A stretch of DNA of 10,425 nucleotides from JAZRUF01 sp045652405 (GTDB lineage Bacteria; Bacillota; Clostridia; Oscillospirales; JAAYXM01): positions 1 to 10,425 of the forward strand of contig JAZRUF010000074.1 of assembly GCA_045652405.1 (NCBI GenBank), read 5' to 3'. Position numbers and translations under genes: made by a program. The notes under the pieces were generated by a model. The model saw nothing but the letters and a program-made list of their open reading frames with translations. It made no database searches and was not told the origin of the DNA. Shown here piece after piece: positions 1 to 6,197 of the stretch. The number at the start of each line of letters is the position of its first letter. Position 1 is the stretch's first letter.

Positions 1-6
1 GCATTT

Positions 7-75
7 CAAAATGTGACTTTCTTCACATATTGTATGAACATTCGCGCACCCAATTCATCCCAATGTCACATTTTG
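7..75. repeat. 11-bp inverted repeat pair upstream of the GH20 gene
   Basis: CAAAATGTGAC at 7-17 is matched by its exact reverse complement GTCACATTTTG at 65-75, with 47 bases between the arms. The left arm overlaps the CRP-like palindrome and the right arm overlaps the first ATTTTGCA repeat. Two copies of one operator half-site in opposite orientation, roughly 58 bases apart, would suit a dimeric regulator that bridges or loops, but that is inference. The distance is too great for an efficient RNA hairpin. Confidence 0.5.
11..28. promoter_or_regulatory. CRP/FNR-type palindrome (TGTGA-N6-TCACA)
   Basis: ATGTGA at 11-16 and TCACAT at 23-28 are perfect inverted hexamers separated by six bases, giving TGTGA-N6-TCACA. 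This is the textbook core bound by CRP-family dimers. Its centre (19.5) lies about 114 bases upstream of the start inferred from the -10 at 122-127. It is therefore upstream of a classic class I position and could instead serve a gene beyond the left edge. Clostridia carry Crp/Fnr-superfamily proteins, but many do not use cAMP, so the ligand and protein are unknown. Confidence 0.45.
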
Positions 76-98
76 CAGTTATTTTGCACCATTTTACA
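70..98 (+). repeat. Three helically phased ATTTTGCA repeats abutting the -35
   Basis: ATTTTGCA occurs at 70-77 and 81-88 and a one-mismatch copy ATTTTACA at 91-98, so the repeat period is 11 then 10 bases, one helical turn. The last copy ends directly against the proposed -35 hexamer at 99-104. That is where an UP-element or a cooperatively binding activator would sit. The repeats themselves are seen directly; the regulatory role is inferred. Confidence 0.5.
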
Positions 99-127
99 TT
101 GCAAAGCACCTTTTGATGTTATAAAAT
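99..127 (+). promoter_or_regulatory. Putative sigma-A promoter of the GH20 gene
   Basis: TTGCAA (99-104, four of six matches to TTGACA) and TAAAAT (122-127, five of six matches to TATAAT) are separated by exactly 17 bases. Transcription would begin near 134 and leave a leader of about 30 bases containing the AGAGG ribosome site at 151-155. This is the only reasonable hexamer pair I found in the leader. Confidence 0.5.
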
Positions 128-163
128 AGCTTCACATCATATTAAACGAAAGAGGTATAATAT

Positions 164-2044
164 ATGAAAAAAATAAAATTCTCCGGTGATGTCTCTTCCC
201 TTTCCGCGGGTATCTCAAGCATAGCTCCGATGCTCGGCTTTGAGGTTTGCGAAAGCGGCGAGGAAATAAAAGTATCTAAATCCGGGGATGGAAAACTCCG
301 TGTGTCAAACACCCAGATTTCTTACTCCGAGCCGGTTCACTTTTTCCGCGCACTGGGAATTCTGCATGAAAACGAAGGTAAGAGTTTTGAAATATGCGAA
401 GAGCCTAAGTTTGATACAAACGGTCTGATGATTGACCTTTGCCAGGGAAATGACACTATGAAGGTCTCCCACGTCAAGAACATACTCTCACGCATGGCGA
501 TAATGGGGCTTAACACGTTTTATGCGTACATGGAAGATGCTTACGAGGTAAAAGATGAGCCGTATTTCGGCTACATGCGCGGCAGATACTCGGAAGCCGA
601 GCTTCGCGAGATAGACGATTTTGCATACTCCCTCGGTATAACCGTCATTCCATGTGTTCAGACCTTGGCGCATCTGGCAGATGTGCTAAAGTGGTATCCG
701 TATTACGACTTCCGCGATGACCATGACACTCTCATGGTCGGTGACGAGCGCACGTATGCATTTATTAAGAACTTGCTCACTGTTATAAGAAATTCGTTCC
801 GCTCAAAGAAGATTCACGTCGGCATGGACGAGGCGTGGCGACTTGGCCAGGGAAATTATCTGCTCAAAAATGGGTATCGCAAGAAGTATGACATCATGCT
901 CGAGCACCTTACTCGCGTGCTTGAGATATGCGACGACCTCGGCATTGAGGCTATGATTTGGTCGGATATGTTCATGAAAGCGGCAAACCAGAACGAAGAT
1001 CCGCTCAGCGACTATTATCAGATTGAGGGTGAAGTACCCCAGCAGATGATTGAGACTGTTCCTCAAAACGTAGACTTCGTATACTGGAACTACGGCAACA
1101 CTACAGAGTCCACATACTCAGCGCACATAGACCGTCATTACAAATTCACCGATCGCTTGGTCTTTGCAGGCGCTATATGGAACTGGACAAGCTTCGCGGT
1201 TGACTATGACCGCACCTTTACCACTACAACCGCGGCGCTCGCCGCATGTAAGAAGGTGGGGCTTAGAAATGTATTTGCAACCACATGGGGCGATGGTGGC
1301 AGAGAGAGCAATATTTACGAAATCCTGCTGGGTATGCAGCTTTATGCAGAGCACGGATACTCCAATGATGTATGCGAGAAAAAGCTTGCCTCAAGATTTC
1401 TTGCATGCACAGGCTGTAATTACGATGACTTCCGCGCAATGACGTATCTTGATAATCCATACGGTATTGAGCTTACGGACGGATATGACTACACCAACTC
1501 CTCAAGCTGGCTAATGTGGCAGGATGTAATGCTCGGTCTTTATGACAAGCACATTGAAGGCTATAACATGACAAAGCAGTATAATGAGGTATACGAAAAA
1601 ATGTGCGCGGCAACAAAGCGCAACGGCGAATACGCCTTTGTATTTGAGTTCCTCACAAAAGTTGCGGATGTTCTGCGACTGAAAGCCGAGCTTGGCATTC
1701 GCCTTAAAGGCGCATATGACAGTGGTGACAAAGCAGCACTCGCCGTCTGCGCAAACGAGCTTAAAGAAACCGCGGTACGAGTTGAAGCGCTCTATGAGTT
1801 AAACCGCAAGCTATGGTTTGAAATCAACAAGCCCTTTGGTTGGGAAGTCAGTGACATCCGTTACGGCGGTCTTATTAAGATGCTTGAGCGCGCGGCTGCG
1901 CGCATTACCGATTATTTAAACGGTGATATTGATGAGCTGCCCGAGCTTGCCGCCGAGCGTCTTAGCTTCACCGGCAAAGAAGGTCCTGCCCGAAATCTCT
2001 CATACCCCACCCAGGTAACCGCAGGCCACATGACCGTACTCTAA
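164..2044 (+). CDS. GH20 beta-N-acetylhexosaminidase, GcnA-like, cytoplasmic
   Basis: The 626-residue product resembles the compact GH20 exo-beta-N-acetylhexosaminidases related to streptococcal GcnA, which are close to this length. These retaining enzymes remove terminal GlcNAc or GalNAc from glycans by substrate-assisted catalysis. The catalytic Asp-Glu pair is D222-E223 in HVGMDEAW (218-225). The TIM barrel appears to run from about residue 85 to 400, with aromatic subsite motifs such as VYWNYG, WNWTSF and TTWGDGG. A small alpha/beta domain precedes it and a mainly helical region follows. There is no signal peptide or membrane segment, so it probably acts on imported chito- or host-glycan oligosaccharides. 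The ATG follows AGAGG (151-155) with eight bases between. It stands alone, convergent with rpoD, with its own structured promoter region. The family is secure; the natural substrate is not visible from sequence. Confidence 0.9.
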   Translation: MKKIKFSGDVSSLSAGISSIAPMLGFEVCESGEEIKVSKSGDGKLRVSNTQISYSEPVHFFRALGILHENEGKSFEICEEPKFDTNGLMIDLCQGNDTMKVSHVKNILSRMAIMGLNTFYAYMEDAYEVKDEPYFGYMRGRYSEAELREIDDFAYSLGITVIPCVQTLAHLADVLKWYPYYDFRDDHDTLMVGDERTYAFIKNLLTVIRNSFRSKKIHVGMDEAWRLGQGNYLLKNGYRKKYDIMLEHLTRVLEICDDLGIEAMIWSDMFMKAANQNEDPLSDYYQIEGEVPQQMIETVPQNVDFVYWNYGNTTESTYSAHIDRHYKFTDRLVFAGAIWNWTSFAVDYDRTFTTTTAALAACKKVGLRNVFATTWGDGGRESNIYEILLGMQLYAEHGYSNDVCEKKLASRFLACTGCNYDDFRAMTYLDNPYGIELTDGYDYTNSSSWLMWQDVMLGLYDKHIEGYNMTKQYNEVYEKMCAATKRNGEYAFVFEFLTKVADVLRLKAELGIRLKGAYDSGDKAALAVCANELKETAVRVEALYELNRKLWFEINKPFGWEVSDIRYGGLIKMLERAAARITDYLNGDIDELPELAAERLSFTGKEGPARNLSYPTQVTAGHMTVL

Positions 2045-2061
2045 TAAATTCAATATATGCA

Positions 2062-2096
2062 AACATCCCGATGAGGAAATTCCTCATCGGGATGTT
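2062..2096. terminator. Bidirectional hairpin between the GH20 gene and rpoD
   Basis: Arms 2062-2078 and 2080-2096 are perfect complements of 17 bases (AACATCCCGATGAGGAA and its reverse complement) around a single central base, so the folded loop would be about five bases. It lies between two convergent stop codons. On the plus strand it is followed by a T-rich stretch (GTTGTTATTTAGTTT); on the minus strand the following tract is less T-rich. It probably ends both transcripts, more strongly on the plus strand. Confidence 0.8.
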
Positions 2097-2101
2097 GTTA
2101 T

Positions 2102-3280
2102 TTAGTTTAAGAAATCCTTGAGTTTTTTGGAACGGCTGGGGTGGCGCAGCTTACGCAGCGCCTTTGCCTCAATCTGGCGAATTCTCTCACGAGTAACCTT
2201 AAACTCGCGTCCAACCTCTTCAAGGGTGCGGGTGCGTCCGTCCTCAATGCCGAATCTCAGTTTGAGAACCTTCTCCTCTCTCGGAGTGAGCGTTCCGAGC
2301 ACGTCCACCAACTGTTCACGAAGCAGGGTAAACGATGCCGCTTCTGCCGGCTCGAGTGCATCCTCATCCGGGATAAAATCACCCAAGTGCGAATCCTCTT
2401 CCTCGCCTATCGGTGTCTCCAGGCTGACCGGCTCCTGCGCAATCTTTAAAATCTCACGCACGCGTCCGACCGGCATATTCATCTCTGCTGCAACCTCTTC
2501 GGGTGATGGGTCATGCCCAAGCTCCTGAAGAAGCTGGCGGGATACGCGGATAACCTTGTTTATAGTCTCCACCATATGCACCGGGATGCGTATGGTTCTT
2601 GCTTGGTCAGCAATCGCACGCGTTATCGCCTGACGAATCCACCACGTTGCATATGTTGAAAATTTATAACCCTTGGTATGGTCAAACTTCTCAACCGCTT
2701 TTATAAGACCTAAATTACCCTCCTGAATGAGGTCTAAGAACAGCATGCCGCGACCGACGTATCTCTTAGCGATTGAAACAACAAGGCGTAAATTAGCCTC
2801 GGCAAGGCGCATTTTAGCAGCCTCATCACCTTCTGCCATGCGCTTTGCAAGTTCAATTTCCTCATCCGGAGAAAGCAGGTCGACCTTACCAATCTCCTTT
2901 AAGTAAATACGAACATGGTCGTCAATGTTAAGTCCCTCGACCATCGCCGTCGGGTCTGCAATTTCCTCATCGGGTATTGTCTCCAAATCGTCTAAATCCT
3001 GCGGAATATCGTCATCAACCGGAATATCTACCATATACTCCTCAAGCGGCAATTCAATGCCGAGATTCTCAAGCGTGTCATAAAGCTTTTCCATCTGGTC
3101 AGAGTCCATCTCAAGCTCAGCCGCCACATTCATGAGTTCCTTACTTGAAAGTTTACCGCGTTTTTTTCCGCTCTCAATCAAATCGCGCAGAAGTTGCTTT
3201 TTTTCTTCCTCGGTTATCTCGCTCTTGTGTTCCAAATTTTCAAATCCCTCTAAGTTCGTGTTCTTTTCATCCATTGTCAT
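2102..3280 (-). CDS. rpoD: Primary (housekeeping) sigma factor RpoD/SigA
   Basis: This 392-residue protein has the full layout of a group 1 sigma-70 factor, which directs RNA polymerase to most promoters. Region 1.1 covers about residues 20-85. An acidic linker follows, then region 1.2 (about 115-150, with the DHVRIYLKEIG motif). Regions 2.1-2.4 are about 158-235, including LIQEGNLGLIKAVEKFD and the -10-reading segment around TYATWWIRQAITRAI. Region 3 is about 240-310 and the region 4 helix-turn-helix is near the C-terminus, with VTRERIRQIEAKALRKL. Its length is near that of Bacillus SigA (about 370). The start ATG overlaps the dnaG stop as ATGA, implying translational coupling; a second in-frame ATG lies two codons in, at 3274, so the true N-terminus could be two residues shorter. 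It is the last gene of dgt-dnaG-rpoD and ends at the hairpin. Confidence 0.97.
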   Translation of the reverse strand: MTMDEKNTNLEGFENLEHKSEITEEEKKQLLRDLIESGKKRGKLSSKELMNVAAELEMDSDQMEKLYDTLENLGIELPLEEYMVDIPVDDDIPQDLDDLETIPDEEIADPTAMVEGLNIDDHVRIYLKEIGKVDLLSPDEEIELAKRMAEGDEAAKMRLAEANLRLVVSIAKRYVGRGMLFLDLIQEGNLGLIKAVEKFDHTKGYKFSTYATWWIRQAITRAIADQARTIRIPVHMVETINKVIRVSRQLLQELGHDPSPEEVAAEMNMPVGRVREILKIAQEPVSLETPIGEEEDSHLGDFIPDEDALEPAEAASFTLLREQLVDVLGTLTPREEKVLKLRFGIEDGRTRTLEEVGREFKVTRERIRQIEAKALRKLRHPSRSKKLKDFLN

Positions 3281-5031
3281 CCACCGTACCCTTTCTTTTC
3301 TCTGTACATCCGCGCAGCTTCCAAAAGGGAGTCTGCACCGTCTTGATTTTCTTTCTTTAACGCTTCCTGTTTAATTACCCTTATATAATCCTCAAGCGCG
3401 CCTCTCTCGCAAAAGCTTGTCCGCTTTGCAAGCACGCCGGAAATATGGTTTAGTTCCTCCTGTGGCATACCCTCGGTAAAAACCGTCATGCTGCATTCCC
3501 TGCCGCTTTGAGCGCATTCAACCACAAGCTGATATGCCCGCGCAAGCAAAGGAGATGAAAATTCCTCAGGCTTTATTTTCGCGTAGACCTCAGCTATTCG
3601 GTCAGGTTCTGCAAACAGCAGCGCTATCAATCCTTCTTCCGCCGCCGCGCAGCGAGGATTTTCATACCTGAGCGAGCGCTCCTTGGGCATCATTTTCTGA
3701 ATTGGCGCAAGCTCTTTTTTCTCCTCTTCGCGCTTTGACTTGCGCTCAAGCGCCCGCCTTTCGCGTTTGACCTCATGGGAGAGCGCATCGGGAGTGACCC
3801 CAGTCTCCCTTGCCACACGCGCTATGTACACCTCACGTTCAATGGAGTTACTTACGCGCGCAAGCAATTTTGCTGCTTTTTTTAGATATTCCACTCGGCT
3901 TGCATCGTCTTCTAAATCAAACCCCTCGCGTGCGCTGTGTAATCTGTACTCAACATCTGCCTCAGAGCTGTCCATGAGCTTTGCAAACCTGTCGCGCCCG
4001 AATTTTTTAATATATTCATCCGGGTCCTTCGCACCGGACATACGCAGGATTTTCACATCCACGCCCGCGCTTTTTAATATATCTATCGCGCGAGTCGCGG
4101 CTTTCTGACCGGCGCCGTCAGAGTCATACGCTATTACTACTTTGTTTTTATACCTTGCAATAAGCCGCGCCTGTTCTTCCGTCAAAGCCGTACCCAGCGA
4201 CGCAACTGCTGAGTCAAACCCCGCCTGATGAAGTGCAATAACATCCATATATCCTTCTGCAAGGATGATTTTATCCGCGTCACTCTTTTTTGCGTAATTG
4301 AGTGCGAATAAATTTTTGCGCTTATTAAAAATCGTAGTTTCGGGAGAGTTTAAATACTTAGGCTCGCCATCACCCATAACACGCCCGCCAAAGCCTATTA
4401 CATTCCCTCGCACATCAATTATAGGAAACATAACACGGTTTCTGAATCGGTCATATATTCCGCCGTTTTTATTACTAACCGCAAGACCGGCCTCCATAAG
4501 CTCAGCTTTAGTATACCCTTTTTCATTCATTGCACGAATAAGAAAATCCCAGCTCTCCGGCGCAAAACCCGCACCGAATTTCCGTATTGTTCCTATACTC
4601 AAACCGCGGTTTTGGAGATATGCAAGACCTTTCTTTCCCATATCCCCCATAAGCGTCTGATGAAAAAGCCGTCCCGCCTCGCTCATGAGCGCTTGCAGCC
4701 TTTCGCGTTTTTTACGCGCGCTTTTTTCATATGCGTCACTCTCAGGCACTGTCATACCCGCACGCTCTGCAAGAACTCTTACCGCATCGGGAAAATCCAA
4801 GTTCTCCACGCGCATAACAAACGAAATTACATCGCCTCCAACGCCGCATCCGAAGCAGTGAAAAAACTGCCTGTCCTGCGAAACTGAAAACGAAGGTGTC
4901 TTTTCGTTGTGAAACGGACAAAGCCCGACATAATTGGAGCCGCGCCGTGTCAGTGACACATACCGTGAAACCGTTTCAACAATATCTGATTTTGCGCACA
5001 GCTCTTCTAAAAAGCCGTCCGGAAAAGGCAT
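3277..5031 (-). CDS. dnaG: DNA primase DnaG
   Basis: DnaG makes the short RNA primers for chromosome replication and works with the DnaB helicase at the fork. The 584-residue product opens with a CHC2-type zinc-binding domain; C38, H41, C59 and C62 are the visible ligands. The catalytic core contains the RNA-polymerase-like segment around residues 120-250 and a TOPRIM fold at about 254-335. The TOPRIM acidic residues are E259 (in LAEGYMD) and D303/D305 (in AYDSDGAG). A charged linker near 420-450 leads to the C-terminal helicase-interaction domain, which is poorly conserved as expected. Length is close to Bacillus DnaG. The ATG has a strong GGAAAGGAG ribosome site seven bases upstream. It follows dgt by 52 bases and overlaps rpoD by four. 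Confidence 0.97.
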   Translation of the reverse strand: MPFPDGFLEELCAKSDIVETVSRYVSLTRRGSNYVGLCPFHNEKTPSFSVSQDRQFFHCFGCGVGGDVISFVMRVENLDFPDAVRVLAERAGMTVPESDAYEKSARKKRERLQALMSEAGRLFHQTLMGDMGKKGLAYLQNRGLSIGTIRKFGAGFAPESWDFLIRAMNEKGYTKAELMEAGLAVSNKNGGIYDRFRNRVMFPIIDVRGNVIGFGGRVMGDGEPKYLNSPETTIFNKRKNLFALNYAKKSDADKIILAEGYMDVIALHQAGFDSAVASLGTALTEEQARLIARYKNKVVIAYDSDGAGQKAATRAIDILKSAGVDVKILRMSGAKDPDEYIKKFGRDRFAKLMDSSEADVEYRLHSAREGFDLEDDASRVEYLKKAAKLLARVSNSIEREVYIARVARETGVTPDALSHEVKRERRALERKSKREEEKKELAPIQKMMPKERSLRYENPRCAAAEEGLIALLFAEPDRIAEVYAKIKPEEFSSPLLARAYQLVVECAQSGRECSMTVFTEGMPQEELNHISGVLAKRTSFCERGALEDYIRVIKQEALKKENQDGADSLLEAARMYREKKGYGG

Positions 5032-5083
5032 ATTATCTCTCCTTTCCGCATTATATAGCCATATTTGCCCATTTTATACGGTT

Positions 5084-6094
5084 TTATTCACTTTGCCCCT
5101 CCCATGAGCGCGGGAGGAAAATATTTTGATACACCTTGAGCGCGTATCTGTCCGTCATTCCGGCGATATAATCGCACACAGCGTTTTCAATACCCTCGTT
5201 GTATGCGATCTCACGGTATTCATTCGGAAGCTCTTCCGGATGTTCACTGTAATACTTAAAAAGCCGGTTTATCATCCCACGCACCTTGCGCTCTTCGGAG
5301 AGAGCAACCGGGATACGGTAAACATTTTTAAACATAAAATTGCGAAGCTCGTTCATATCAGCTGAAACCTTTGCAGACATGCAGATTTCCCCGCATCGGT
5401 CACTCTCGTCTATAGCATCCGTAACCAAGGCATTTATTCTTTTTGCATGAGTTTCGCCCAGACCCGCACGCAGGCTTTCGGGAATATCCTCCGCCTTTAA
5501 AATTCCCGCGCGCACCGCATCGTCAATATCGTGGTTAATATACGCAATCCTGTCCGCCAGATGAACAACTCGACCCTCATACGTAGCCGCAGGAACACTT
5601 CCGCTGTGGTGCTCAATACCGTCACGCACTTCCCAGGTAAGATTTAATCCCTCGCCGTTTTTTTCAATACGCTCGACAACGCGCACAGATTGGAGATTGT
5701 GCGTAAATCTGCCGTCAGTGAGCGCGTGCAGTTCCTTCTCCCCCGCATGCCCAAACGGTGTATGCCCCAAATCGTGCCCCATGCAGATTGCCTCGGTAAG
5801 GTCCTGATTAAGCCCGAGCGCTCGGACTATTGTGCGCGCTATCTGGCTGACCTCAAGAGTGTGCGTAAGCCGTGTCCTGTAATGATCTCCCTCAGGCGAG
5901 AGAAATACTTGGGTTTTATGCTTTAAGCGCCTGAAGGATTTCGAGTGGATTATCCTGTCCACATCGCGCTGATAGCACGTGCGGATTTGGCATTCTTCCT
6001 CTTCTCTTTCCCGCCCGCGGCTTTTGCATGCACATTGCGCGTATTCAGAAAGAGTATTAACCTCCATGCGTTCCCAATCTTCCCTTTTCATCAT
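5084..6094 (-). CDS. dgt: dGTP triphosphohydrolase-like HD-domain dNTPase
   Basis: This belongs to the Dgt family of HD-superfamily dNTP triphosphohydrolases, which split dNTPs to nucleoside and triphosphate and so influence DNA precursor pools. The metal-binding HD signature is visible as H78 in RTRLTHTLE, H107-D108 in GHDLGHTPFGHAGE, and a later Asp in HLADRIAY. The F-x-HN-x-QS and YINHDIDDAVRAG motifs are also family hallmarks. At 336 residues it matches the shorter Gram-positive, dGTPase-like subgroup rather than the roughly 500-residue E. coli enzyme, so substrate preference may be broader than dGTP. Two consecutive ATGs (6094, 6091) follow AAGGTGGTGG; either may be used. It heads the dgt-dnaG-rpoD unit, an arrangement common in Clostridia that places a dNTPase beside the replication primase. 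Confidence 0.93.
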   Translation of the reverse strand: MMKREDWERMEVNTLSEYAQCACKSRGREREEEECQIRTCYQRDVDRIIHSKSFRRLKHKTQVFLSPEGDHYRTRLTHTLEVSQIARTIVRALGLNQDLTEAICMGHDLGHTPFGHAGEKELHALTDGRFTHNLQSVRVVERIEKNGEGLNLTWEVRDGIEHHSGSVPAATYEGRVVHLADRIAYINHDIDDAVRAGILKAEDIPESLRAGLGETHAKRINALVTDAIDESDRCGEICMSAKVSADMNELRNFMFKNVYRIPVALSEERKVRGMINRLFKYYSEHPEELPNEYREIAYNEGIENAVCDYIAGMTDRYALKVYQNIFLPRSWEGQSE

Positions 6095-6130
6095 AGGCTT
6101 ACCACCACCTTAAAAGACATTTCTATTTAT

Positions 6131-6136
6131 ATTATA
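6131..6136 (-). promoter_or_regulatory. Possible -10 element of the dgt-dnaG-rpoD operon
   Basis: The minus strand reads TATAAT here, 36 bases upstream of the dgt ATG and inside the only sizeable gap (6095-6197) on this strand. I could not find a convincing -35 at 16-18 bases, nor a TG extension, so the promoter is supported by the hexamer and its position only. The rest of the gap is very AT-rich, with nothing else I recognise. Confidence 0.4.
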
Positions 6137-6197
6137 CTCCTTAAATATCAAAAACCCTTTTTTATTTACAAAAAATATTTTTATTTTTAACCTACAA

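Noticed and set aside
156..161. TATAAT directly before the GH20 start codon
   Set aside because: It is the spacer between the AGAGG ribosome site and the ATG, so it cannot be the -10 of this gene; the pair at 99-127 fits better.
803..1066. Minus-strand open frame inside the GH20 gene
   Set aside because: It is antisense to the catalytic-domain coding sequence, has no recognisable motif or ribosome site, and is explained by the codon bias of the real gene. The other frames inside the GH20 gene were rejected for the same reason.
2118..2528. Plus-strand open frame of 136 codons opposite rpoD
   Set aside because: The product is a Ser/Arg-rich low-complexity shadow of the conserved sigma region 4 coding sequence, with no family resemblance.
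3740..4108. Plus-strand open frames opposite dnaG (also 4298-4660 and 4612-4887)
   Set aside because: All lie opposite conserved primase coding sequence, overlap each other or give unrecognisable peptides, and lack convincing starts.
5050..5055. TATAAT on the minus strand just ahead of dnaG
   Set aside because: Transcription from it would begin within the dnaG ribosome binding site, and the matching -35 (TATAAA) is poor, so an internal promoter here is unlikely.
6171..6182. AAAAATATTTTT palindrome after feoB as a terminator
   Set aside because: It is made only of A and T, so the hairpin would be very weak; no GC-rich stem precedes a T-tract, and I cannot call a terminator for the feoB transcript.
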